From contig CAMWTG010000142.1 in assembly GCA_947177115.1 (NCBI GenBank), forward strand, positions 1 to 7,085: a stretch of DNA of 7,085 bases, in the 5' to 3' direction. This document shows, piece after piece, positions 1-5,988 of the stretch. Below the pieces are notes generated by a model. It was not told where the DNA came from. It did not search any database and saw nothing but the letters and a program-made list of their open reading frames with translations. Source of the stretch: an uncultured Clostridia bacterium (lineage in GTDB: Bacteria; Bacillota; Clostridia; Oscillospirales; Oscillospiraceae). Numbering within the stretch: position 1 is the stretch's first letter; the number at the start of each line of letters is the position of its first letter. A program made the translations under genes and the position numbers.

Positions 1-44
1 GGCAAAAGAGAAATTTTGTCTATAAGAAGGAGGCGCGTTGGGAT

Positions 45-560
45 ATGGCACACTCGCGGCAGAAGCTGGATCTGGCCGGGCAGCGGTTCGGCAGGCTGAC
101 CGTGGTGCGGCCGGCGGAAAATATCGGGAGCCGGACCGCCTGGCTCTGCCGGTGCGACTGCGGCGGCGAGACCGTGGTCAAGACCTGCCACCTGCGCGGC
201 GGGAAATGCACCAGCTGCGGATGCAAAAATCCCGGGTTCGCCGCGCTGACCTATGTGGACGGCACCTGCGTGGAGATGCTGCGGGCCAAGACCGTGCGCC
301 GGAACAACACCAGCGGCGTGCCCGGCGTCCACTGGGAGGCCGGCAAGGATGCGTGGCGCGCCTCCATCTGTTTCAAGGGCAGGCGGTATTCCCTGGGCCG
401 CTACCGGCGGTTCGAGGACGCGGTGAAGGCCCGGAAACTGGCCGAGGAAAATCTGCACGACAAGTTTTTGCAGGAGTACGTCCGCCCGTCCGATGAAGTA
501 TGTCCCCCGGCTCCGTTCCTCACGCCGGAGACGGTTGGCATAGATGTCCAAACGATGTAA
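45..560 (+). CDS. Small zinc-ribbon + AP2 domain protein (putative DNA-binding protein)
   Basis: The 171-residue protein has two recognisable parts. Residues 10-62 carry a cysteine cluster (C35, C37, C39, C48, C55, C58, C60) that looks like a zinc-binding ribbon, preceded by a G-x-R-F-G-R-L-T-V motif that commonly opens bacterial and phage AP2/HNH-associated proteins. Residues 86-141 resemble an AP2 domain: N-N-T-S-G-V-P-G-V, then W-R-A-S-I, G-R-R-Y-S-L-G-R-Y and an alpha helix beginning F-E-D-A-V-K-A-R. AP2 domains bind DNA, and in bacteria they often sit in homing endonucleases or phage proteins. No HNH nuclease motif is visible, so this is more likely a DNA-binding protein or a nuclease-derived remnant than an active endonuclease. 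The ATG at 45 is chosen because AAGGAGG lies at 27-33, 11 bases upstream. The role is not known. The AP2 fold is likely; the biological function is a guess. Confidence 0.82.
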   Translation: MAHSRQKLDLAGQRFGRLTVVRPAENIGSRTAWLCRCDCGGETVVKTCHLRGGKCTSCGCKNPGFAALTYVDGTCVEMLRAKTVRRNNTSGVPGVHWEAGKDAWRASICFKGRRYSLGRYRRFEDAVKARKLAEENLHDKFLQEYVRPSDEVCPPAPFLTPETVGIDVQTM

Positions 561-598
561 TGAGCGAAAGGGAGGGGAGGGAAGCCTATGAAGCAGGA

Positions 599-621
599 TG
601 CCCCGTGACACCTCCGGGGCA
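599..621 (+). terminator. Hairpin after the AP2 gene, possible weak terminator
   Basis: TGCCCCG (599-605) pairs perfectly with CGGGGCA (615-621) around a 9-base loop, 38 bases after the stop codon of the AP2 gene. No T-run follows, so it does not look like a standard intrinsic terminator. It could slow or end transcription from the AP2 gene, or be a structural element at the start of the long leader. Low confidence in the termination role; the stem itself is plain in the sequence. Confidence 0.35.
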
Positions 622-644
622 GCGTGCAATGAGCAAGCGGTCCG

Positions 645-650
645 TAAAAT
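645..650 (+). promoter_or_regulatory. Candidate -10 box for the riboswitch leader
   Basis: TAAAAT matches the sigma-A -10 consensus at five of six positions. It would place the transcription start near 657, which coincides with the first base of the first aptamer's P1 stem (658). No convincing -35 hexamer is found at the usual distance, so the call rests mainly on position. Confidence 0.25.
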
Positions 651-657
651 GACTACA

Positions 658-760
658 GCGATTCCACTTTTTGGCAAACCATCGGAAACGATGGGACTGC
701 AAAGCTATGGGAACTAAGGTGTCTAATACCCACATGGGTCCCCCGTACACACCCGGTCGC
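658..760 (+). promoter_or_regulatory. Cyclic di-GMP-I (GEMM-I) riboswitch aptamer, first of two
   Basis: The core matches the c-di-GMP-I riboswitch family: GGCAAACC at 673-680, a perfect 6-bp stem CCATCG/CGATGG (679-684/689-694) closed by a GAAA tetraloop (685-688), GCAAAGC at 699-705, and a CTAAG tetraloop-receptor strand at 714-718 facing ACATGG at 732-737. A closing P1 stem is formed by GCGATT (658-663) and GGTCGC (755-760), with two G-U pairs. The ligand-contacting position (G20 in the Vibrio Vc2 numbering) is G, as expected for c-di-GMP rather than cGAMP. The joining segment reads GACTGCAAAGC, one base longer than the common GACGCAAAGC. It lies far upstream of the SLH protein gene and precedes a second aptamer. 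Whether it acts on transcription or translation is not clear. Confidence 0.8.
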
Positions 761-802
761 GGGGTGCGGGGGAAAGGAGAAGCGGCGGCGCATGCCCTGA
801 CT

Positions 803-861
803 GCGCCGTTATCCGGTGGCGCAAAGCGCAAAAGCGCCGTCTTCTGGTGGCGTAAAGCGCA
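803..861 (+). repeat. 31-base tandem repeat, GC-rich, between the two aptamers
   Basis: Two 28-base units at 803-830 and 834-861 are identical at 24 of 28 positions and separated by AAA, giving a 31-base period. Each unit can fold on itself (GCGCC with GGCGC or GGCGT). In addition TGCGCC (802-807) can pair either with GGCGCA upstream (787-792) or with GGCGCA downstream (818-823), so alternative structures exclude each other. GCGC-AAAA-GCGC (826-837) forms a further small hairpin between the units. The block lies in the 160-base spacer joining the two riboswitches. No coding signal is convincing here. It may be an expression-platform structure or a simple local duplication. Confidence 0.7.
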
Positions 862-923
862 CACGCGCTATACGGCGGCCCGGCAGGACCGGAGCCCCGC
901 TTCTGCGCAGATGCTATGTTAGC

Positions 924-1027
924 CCGGCTGCTGGCAATTTTATGGCAACCCGTCCCGAAAGGGCGGCACGCAAAGCCAGGGAGCTAAAGCGGGACCGAAG
1001 GCCCCGCCATGCCCGCCCAGCCGCCGG
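924..1027 (+). promoter_or_regulatory. Cyclic di-GMP-I (GEMM-I) riboswitch aptamer, second of two
   Basis: A second aptamer core carries GGCAACC (944-950), a stem built from CCG/CGG (950-952/964-966) and CCC/GGG (954-956/961-963) with one bulged T and a GAAA tetraloop (957-960), GCAAAGC at 970-976, and a CTAAA receptor-like strand at 984-988. A distal P3 stem pairs GCGGG (989-993) with CCCGC (1003-1007). The enclosing stem pairs 924-934 with 1017-1027 at 10 of 11 positions. In both aptamers exactly nine bases separate the 5' P1 arm from the GG of the GGCAA core, which supports common descent. The G20-equivalent is G, predicting c-di-GMP. The 3' end of P1 is 43 bases from the chosen start codon, so this copy is well placed to control the SLH protein gene. 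Confidence 0.76.
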
Positions 1028-1030
1028 ATA

Positions 1031-1061
1031 CTTTGCATCCGACAACAATTGCAAAGAAAGG
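1031..1061 (+). promoter_or_regulatory. Hairpin abutting the Shine-Dalgarno sequence of the SLH gene
   Basis: CTTTGCA (1031-1037) pairs perfectly with TGCAAAG (1050-1056) around a 12-base loop, and the Shine-Dalgarno AAAGG (1057-1061) follows immediately. The 5' arm begins four bases after the second riboswitch P1 stem ends. CATCC (1036-1040) is also complementary to GGATG (1060-1064), which includes part of the Shine-Dalgarno. GGAT (1026-1029), whose first two bases belong to P1, can instead pair with ATCC (1037-1040). These mutually exclusive pairings are what a translational expression platform would use, but no structure has been computed here. Confidence 0.45.
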
Positions 1062-1070
1062 ATGAATGCA

Positions 1071-4000
1071 ATGAACAATTATTTCAGTTTACGCAAACGC
1101 GGACTTGCTCTGTTCGTCGCACTGATGATGTGTCTCAGCATGCTGCCGGGTACCGCGATGGCAACGGGTTGTGAAAATCACGGAGAGAAAACTTACATGA
1201 AGGGTGGCAAGCTGTGCTGCACTTCATGCGATTTGCCTATGGAAGCGGAGCCTCAGACACCCGAGGAGAAGCCTGAGGAGAAGCCCGAGGAGAAGCCCGT
1301 GGTGAAGCCTGAGGAGAAGCCCGATCCTGCGACATGCGAGCACAAGAATATCGATCCCCAGTCTGGTGCTTGTCAGGATTGCGGGGCAAGCAAGGCCGAT
1401 ATGACTAATCCGAAGCCCGTTGAGCCCGAGCAGCCCACCGAGCCCGAGGAGAAGCCCGAGGAACACGAGCACTCCTGGACCTATCAGCAGAACTTCTTTG
1501 CCTCTTTTGAGCATACGAAGACATGCTCCACCTGTGGCGATACGGTAACGGAGAAGTGCAACACAGTGACCGTTTACGATTATGCGAAGAGCCAACACGT
1601 GGCCAAGTGCACTAATTGCACTTGGGCAGATGTTACCAGCGGAGTGCATACGGCGGATACTGCCCGGGAACTTGCCGGGTTCGCCGCTCATGTTTGGTAC
1701 TGCGCTATCTGCGGAGAGCAGGTAGGCGACCCTGAACCGCACAACTTCGTTAATGGCAAATGCGTATGCGGCGCAGAGGATAAGACCTCCACTGAGCCCG
1801 AGCTCCCCGAGGTCCCTGAGCCCCCCGTGACCATCGATCCCGATGAGAATGATTCCTATGGTACATGCGTATATTGCGGCCATGAGCTTGTGCTTAAGGA
1901 GAACGGCTACATTGCCTGCAGTAACTGCAGCGATTGGGAGCCGCAGCCGAGCTATAAGCCGGACGAGGGTGAGATTTGGTGCAGTGCGTGCTCGGATTAT
2001 GCCGACCACGTAGCCTGCGGCGGCTGGGTCTGCTATACCGGTAATACGGGGACTATCAAGCACGTCTTGGTCAAGGGCGATAAGTGCGAAGATGTCAACG
2101 TGCACGACCACCAGTGCGACTATTGCCACGCCGATATGGTTGAGCGGAAGTGGGAAACTGTTGAAAAGCCCACTTGCGTGAAGCCGGGTTCTGCGGTGTT
2201 GAAGTGCACATACGGCTATTGTTGGGAGCAGAAAACGCCATATGATACCAAAACCATTGATCCCCTCGGTGTCCAGTGGCCTAAGGATGAAGCTGGGAAT
2301 GAGGTATGGAAAGACAATGGCGATGGTAAGCTTGTTCGCGACTGCACTTCCTGTGGTGGCACAGTAGATGGTCATCATGAAGAGAAAGACGGCACCTATA
2401 CCCTGACCGTCCACTACCAGTTCCCCGGCGGCGAGACTGTTTTCCCAACGGTTACAGAAACTCATAAAGCAGGCGATAAGTACAGCGTGAAAACGCCTCC
2501 TCTCACTGGTTATGAAGTGGAATGGGATATCGTAGAGGGTACAATGCCTGCCGCTGATGAGGTTATCACTGTTAAGTATACGCCCATCGTGTACACCTGG
2601 ACCATCAACTATGTTGATGAGAACGGCGACACGGTTGCCGATTCGTTCACGAAGACCTTCACTGTGAACGATTTCAAGACCTTGGATGCTGAGACATCTC
2701 CCGTAATCAATGGCTACACTGCCGATAAACCGGTTGTGGCAGCTCCTACCGAGCTGAAGAACGTGACGGTTACGGTGATCTACACAGCTACGAAGCCCGA
2801 TACCTTTACCGTGACTTGGGAAAACGGATACACTGATACACCTATCAAGGCCGAGACCCTCGATGAGGGCGACAGTTACGAGGATCTGTATCCTAACGAT
2901 CCCACCCGCGAGGGCTATGAGTTCACTGGCTGGGGCGAACCTGTGGAAGATGCTGACGGCAACGTCACCATTACCGCAACGTGGAGACCCGTTGTGGCAG
3001 AGCCTGATACCTTCACCGTGACTTGGGAAAACGGATACAATGATACACCCATCAAGACCGAAACCCTCGATGAGGGCGACAGTTACGAGGATCTGTATCC
3101 TAACGATCCCACCCGCGAGGGCTATGAGTTCACTGGTTGGGGTGAACCTGTGGAAGATGCTGACGGCAACGTCACCATTACTGCAACGTGGAGAGAGCTT
3201 GAGGACGAGGAGGAGCCCACTCCTACCCCGACTCCCACGCCCGATCCCGTTTTCCCCACTCCCGATCCCACGCCCGCAGCGCCTGCTGATCCGGGCATGA
3301 ACATTCTGGACGAGGAGACGCCTCTGGGCGGCACCGTTGGCCTGAATACCACCAACCACTTCGCGTACATCATCGGTTACGATGATGGCACGGTGCGTCC
3401 TCTGGCCAACATCACCCGCGCCGAGGCGGTGACCATCTTCTTCCGTCTGATGACGGATGAGTACCGCAACGCCAACTGGTCCACCACCAACAGCTTTGCT
3501 GATGTGAACGCGGGCGACTGGTACAACAACGCGATCTCCACCTGCCTGAAGGCCGGCGCGCTGGAGCCCTTTGCCAAGGACGCCAACTTCCTGCCCAATC
3601 AGGCGATCACCCGCGCGGAGTTCGCTGCCCTCGCCGCCGGTTTCATTGATGAAACCTACACCGGCGAGACCGTGGGCGACTTCAGCGACACCGAGGGCCA
3701 CTGGGCTGCCGAGTATATCCGCAAGGCCGTTGAGGCCGGCTGGATCACCGGCAGCGGCAATGCTTTCCGTCCTGATGAGCTCATCACCCGTGCGGACGTC
3801 ATGACCATGGTCAACCGCATGCTGGACCGCGTGCCCGATGCGGAGCACATGCTGCCCACCATGAAGACCTGGTCCGACAACCCGGAGGGAACCTGGTACT
3901 ACGAGGCCGTTCAGGAGGCCACCAACGAGCACGCCTATGAGCGCGATGAGCTGGGTATCGTAGAGACCTGGACCGAGCTGCTGGAGATCCGCGACTGGAA

Positions 4001-4073
4001 GGCTCTGGAAGAGGAGTGGGCCGAGAACAACGAGACCCCCTCCGTTCCCGAGACCGAAGGCGGCGATGAATAA
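1071..4073 (+). CDS. SLH-anchored, cysteine-rich surface protein with MucBP-like and InlB-type repeats
   Basis: The 1000-residue protein is probably exported and held on the cell wall. Residues 1-31 form a signal peptide (R-K-R, a hydrophobic core, A-M-A before the cut). Residues 34-428 hold about 32 cysteines, including ten C-x-x-C pairs, in zinc-knuckle-like modules broken by E/P/K-rich linkers (residues 64-83 repeat P-E-E-K). Residues 443-505 and 508-575 resemble MucBP domains; residues 576-639 and 645-708 are two near-identical Flg_new/InlB B-repeats. After a T-P-rich linker, SLH repeats carry the wall-polymer binding motifs TRAE (782-785), TRAE (847-850) and TRAD (906-909); the first SLH is shortened at its start. 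The ATG at 1071 is preferred over the one at 1062 because AAAGGA lies 8 bases upstream, whereas 1062 abuts it. The c-di-GMP leader suggests expression tied to the sessile state. Adhesin or scaffold function is inferred; no enzyme domain is seen. Confidence 0.9.
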   Translation: MNNYFSLRKRGLALFVALMMCLSMLPGTAMATGCENHGEKTYMKGGKLCCTSCDLPMEAEPQTPEEKPEEKPEEKPVVKPEEKPDPATCEHKNIDPQSGACQDCGASKADMTNPKPVEPEQPTEPEEKPEEHEHSWTYQQNFFASFEHTKTCSTCGDTVTEKCNTVTVYDYAKSQHVAKCTNCTWADVTSGVHTADTARELAGFAAHVWYCAICGEQVGDPEPHNFVNGKCVCGAEDKTSTEPELPEVPEPPVTIDPDENDSYGTCVYCGHELVLKENGYIACSNCSDWEPQPSYKPDEGEIWCSACSDYADHVACGGWVCYTGNTGTIKHVLVKGDKCEDVNVHDHQCDYCHADMVERKWETVEKPTCVKPGSAVLKCTYGYCWEQKTPYDTKTIDPLGVQWPKDEAGNEVWKDNGDGKLVRDCTSCGGTVDGHHEEKDGTYTLTVHYQFPGGETVFPTVTETHKAGDKYSVKTPPLTGYEVEWDIVEGTMPAADEVITVKYTPIVYTWTINYVDENGDTVADSFTKTFTVNDFKTLDAETSPVINGYTADKPVVAAPTELKNVTVTVIYTATKPDTFTVTWENGYTDTPIKAETLDEGDSYEDLYPNDPTREGYEFTGWGEPVEDADGNVTITATWRPVVAEPDTFTVTWENGYNDTPIKTETLDEGDSYEDLYPNDPTREGYEFTGWGEPVEDADGNVTITATWRELEDEEEPTPTPTPTPDPVFPTPDPTPAAPADPGMNILDEETPLGGTVGLNTTNHFAYIIGYDDGTVRPLANITRAEAVTIFFRLMTDEYRNANWSTTNSFADVNAGDWYNNAISTCLKAGALEPFAKDANFLPNQAITRAEFAALAAGFIDETYTGETVGDFSDTEGHWAAEYIRKAVEAGWITGSGNAFRPDELITRADVMTMVNRMLDRVPDAEHMLPTMKTWSDNPEGTWYYEAVQEATNEHAYERDELGIVETWTELLEIRDWKALEEEWAENNETPSVPETEGGDE
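1260..1319 (+). repeat. Five 12-base in-frame repeats encoding PEEK-type linker
   Basis: Five consecutive 12-base units encode P-E-E-K three times, P-V-V-K once and P-E-E-K again (residues 64-83 of the SLH protein). The array is an extended charged linker between cysteine-rich modules. Because units are a multiple of three, gain or loss of copies would change linker length without breaking the frame. Confidence 0.85.
2796..3194 (+). repeat. Duplicated 192-base InlB/Flg_new repeat module
   Basis: Two 192-base copies (2796-2987 and 3003-3194; period 207 bases or 69 codons) differ at about 9 positions, roughly 95% identity. Only two changes alter the protein (T to N and A to T near the start of the module). 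A long central block is identical. Each copy encodes one 64-residue F-T-V-T-W ... G-Y-E-F-T-G-W ... T-A-T-W-R unit typical of Flg_new/InlB B-repeats in surface proteins. The duplication appears recent or is being homogenised. Confidence 0.92.
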
Positions 4074-4107
4074 GCGTTTCTTTTCCACTTTCTCATAGCA
4101 TGACAAA

Positions 4108-4135
4108 GGCCCCGGAGGCTTACGCCTCCGGGGCC
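4108..4135. terminator. Perfect 12-bp hairpin between convergent genes, bidirectional terminator
   Basis: GGCCCCGGAGGC (4108-4119) and its exact reverse complement (4124-4135) enclose a TTAC loop. The stem sits 34 bases after the stop of the SLH gene and 28 bases beyond the stop of the opposite-strand hydrolase, so it can end both transcripts. Neither side has a strong U-tract: the minus-strand transcript has UUUGUC right after the stem, the plus-strand transcript has GACUGC. Termination is therefore more conventional for the minus-strand gene. Confidence 0.8.
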
Positions 4136-4163
4136 GACTGCATGTCAAAAAAGCGGCCGCATT

Positions 4164-5900
4164 TTACTGCGCCGTATGGGGTCCGTCCCCCGTGCAGGCC
4201 AGCTCGGGGGAGAGGACCTGGCGGGTTTTGAAGCGGAGGTAGTCCTCCTCCGTGCCCCCGGCGGCCACCAGGAGAAGGGGCCGGTACAGCGGGGACTGGG
4301 CGGCCTGGACCAGCTTGCCGCTGATATAGGGCACGCCCGGCGTCTCCGTCTGCCGCAGGAGCAGGCGGGGGCCATCGGCCACCAGCTTGATGATCCGCAC
4401 ACAGGGGGTCTCGATGAAGTCCAGACGGATGTAAAAGACGGGCCGTTCCTCCTCATCGTGGGTGAAGCGTCCCAAAGCCGCCACATGGAAGACATTTCCC
4501 CGGAAATCCAGCTGCGTGACCACCGGCCTGCCCAGACCTACGGGGAGCCGGTACAGCCCGTCCTTTTCCCGGTAGATCAGCTCCGGCAGACCGCCCTTTG
4601 TACTGACCGCCACGGACGTGACCCCGGCAGTGTAGTCATTGTACAGCGCCTGCAGGGTCAGCGGCAGCAGGCCAACGGATGCCGCCCGGGCATCCTGAAC
4701 GGTAAAGGAGCGGTTCAAAAAGGGTCCGGCGGATGGACCAATGGGTTCCGGTTCCCGGCTGTAGGCGGAGAGGCTGCGGACGGCGCCTGCCAGGGAAGCC
4801 TGAGCGTCCCCGTCCTCCGGCAGGCGGTCGGGGAAGGTCCCGCCGAAATAGCGGCTGACGATCTCGAAATACCGGCTCTCCTGGAAGTCTGTATCCGCCC
4901 CGGCGTGGCTGAGGACCAGGATCCCGCTGTCCCGGAACCCCAGGACGTTCTGCCCCAGCATCCCGTTGAACAGGAACGTGTTCTCATGACGGCCTACCCA
5001 GATCTGGTAGCCGTAGTTGAAATCCCCGGTGGTCTCCGGCGGGACGGCGTGGGCGGTGGTGGCGGCGGCGATATATTCCCGGGACAGCAGCCGCTTTCCC
5101 TGCCACAGCCCGCCGTCCATCACCAGCTGGCCCAGCTTCGCCAGATCCTCAGGCCGGATGTAAAGGCCCCAGCCGCCTTTTTCAATGCCCTTGGGGCAGG
5201 TCTCCCAGTGGACGTCCGTGATGCCCATGGGGGTGAACAGGCGCTCCCGCAGGAACTCCGTCAGGCTTTTCCCCGTCTTGCGGCAGACAATGGCGGAGAG
5301 CATATAGGTGTTCAGGCTGCTGTAGGCGAACTCCGCCCCCGGCTCGCTTTTCATGGCGTCCCCCAGGAAGCGGCGGACCCAGTCCGTCTCCGTCAGGGCC
5401 TCCGCTTCGGTGAAGAGGACGCCGGAACGCATGGTGAGCAGGTCCTCCACCGTCATCCCCTTCAGGCGGCGGTGGAGATTGGTTGAGCCGGACTCATCGA
5501 AAATGGAGGCGACCTCGTCTTCCACAGACAGCGCGCCATCATCCGCCAGCAGCCCGATGGCCAGGGAGACCACGCTCTTGCAGGCGGAGAAGGTGTATTT
5601 TGCCGCCCGCAGGTTCTGGGAGCCGCAGGCGGCTTCGCAGAGCACATGCCCATTGCGCAGGATCATGACACTCTGGGCGTACAGCTCCCGGTCCCGGGCC
5701 AGCTCCTCCAGGAAGGACTGGATATGACGGGAGGAGACGCCCTGGCTCTCCGGCGCGGACCGGGGGAAGGGCTGCCGGACGTCCCCCAGGGGAATGGCGG
5801 GCTTCTCCGCCGCCGGGGGCAGCAAGGGCTCGGTGGCGGTGCGGACGTCCATGATGCGGGTGAGCAGCTGGAAGGTGCGGCTGGCGGTGGTCAGTTTCAT
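4164..5900 (-). CDS. Serine hydrolase of the beta-lactamase / penicillin-binding-protein fold (class C-like), with C-terminal extension
   Basis: The 578-residue protein has a PF00144-type serine hydrolase in residues 45-355. The S-x-x-K nucleophile motif reads S-A-C-K (S105-K108). The second motif is Y-S-S-L-N (Y193 onward). The third region N-G-M-L-G-Q (312-317) stands where class C enzymes have K/H-T-G, resembling EstB/NylB-type esterases and amidases more than true beta-lactamases. Residues from about 356 to 578 form a second half that I do not recognise. No signal peptide or membrane segment is visible, so it is probably cytoplasmic. The ATG at 5900 is chosen because AAGGAG (5909-5914) lies 8 bases upstream; a GTG at 5909 in the same frame overlaps that site. 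Substrate is unknown: ester, D-amino-acid peptide or beta-lactam are possible. It is transcribed divergently from the metallophosphoesterase. Confidence 0.88.
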   Translation of the reverse strand: MKLTTASRTFQLLTRIMDVRTATEPLLPPAAEKPAIPLGDVRQPFPRSAPESQGVSSRHIQSFLEELARDRELYAQSVMILRNGHVLCEAACGSQNLRAAKYTFSACKSVVSLAIGLLADDGALSVEDEVASIFDESGSTNLHRRLKGMTVEDLLTMRSGVLFTEAEALTETDWVRRFLGDAMKSEPGAEFAYSSLNTYMLSAIVCRKTGKSLTEFLRERLFTPMGITDVHWETCPKGIEKGGWGLYIRPEDLAKLGQLVMDGGLWQGKRLLSREYIAAATTAHAVPPETTGDFNYGYQIWVGRHENTFLFNGMLGQNVLGFRDSGILVLSHAGADTDFQESRYFEIVSRYFGGTFPDRLPEDGDAQASLAGAVRSLSAYSREPEPIGPSAGPFLNRSFTVQDARAASVGLLPLTLQALYNDYTAGVTSVAVSTKGGLPELIYREKDGLYRLPVGLGRPVVTQLDFRGNVFHVAALGRFTHDEEERPVFYIRLDFIETPCVRIIKLVADGPRLLLRQTETPGVPYISGKLVQAAQSPLYRPLLLVAAGGTEEDYLRFKTRQVLSPELACTGDGPHTAQ

Positions 5901-5938
5901 GGCGGACACTCCTTGACTTTCATTGTCGTTATTGTGCC

Positions 5939-5967
5939 ACTATACCATGGAGCCGGGGCCAATGCAA
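5939..5967 (-). promoter_or_regulatory. Sigma-A promoter of the serine hydrolase gene
   Basis: Read on the minus strand, TTGCAT (5962-5967) and TATAGT (5939-5944) are separated by 17 bases. Both boxes are close to the sigma-A consensus. Transcription would start near 5932, leaving a leader of about 30 bases before the ATG at 5900. Confidence 0.7.
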
Positions 5968-5988
5968 CAGGATTTTGTGAACGTTTGG

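Noticed and set aside
21..26. TATAAG as a -10 box for the AP2 gene
   Set aside because: It would start transcription at or inside the Shine-Dalgarno sequence (27-33), and no -35 box is visible. The real promoter probably lies before the window.
803..861. A CRISPR-like array
   Set aside because: There are only two imperfect copies with a 3-base gap, so there are no spacers and no array.
671..922. An 83-codon open frame across the first riboswitch and the spacer
   Set aside because: The translation has no family features and the bases are accounted for by conserved RNA structure.
816..1070. An 85-residue N-terminal extension of the SLH protein, starting at 816
   Set aside because: It would translate the repeat block and the second riboswitch, and would place the signal peptide internally. 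The ATG at 1071 has a proper ribosome binding site directly before a classic signal peptide.
1224..4148. A 974-codon open frame on the minus strand, opposite the SLH protein gene
   Set aside because: It mirrors the SLH gene and has low-complexity composition (rich in G, L, I, V, R) without recognisable domains or a ribosome binding site. The opposite strand has a signal peptide, SLH motifs and exact repeats that make clear sense. The open frame is a by-product of codon use.
4176..5486. A 436-codon open frame on the plus strand opposite the serine hydrolase gene
   Set aside because: High GC keeps this antisense frame open. Its translation is rich in G, Q, R and P and shows no family features, whereas the minus strand has intact S-x-x-K and Y-S-S motifs.
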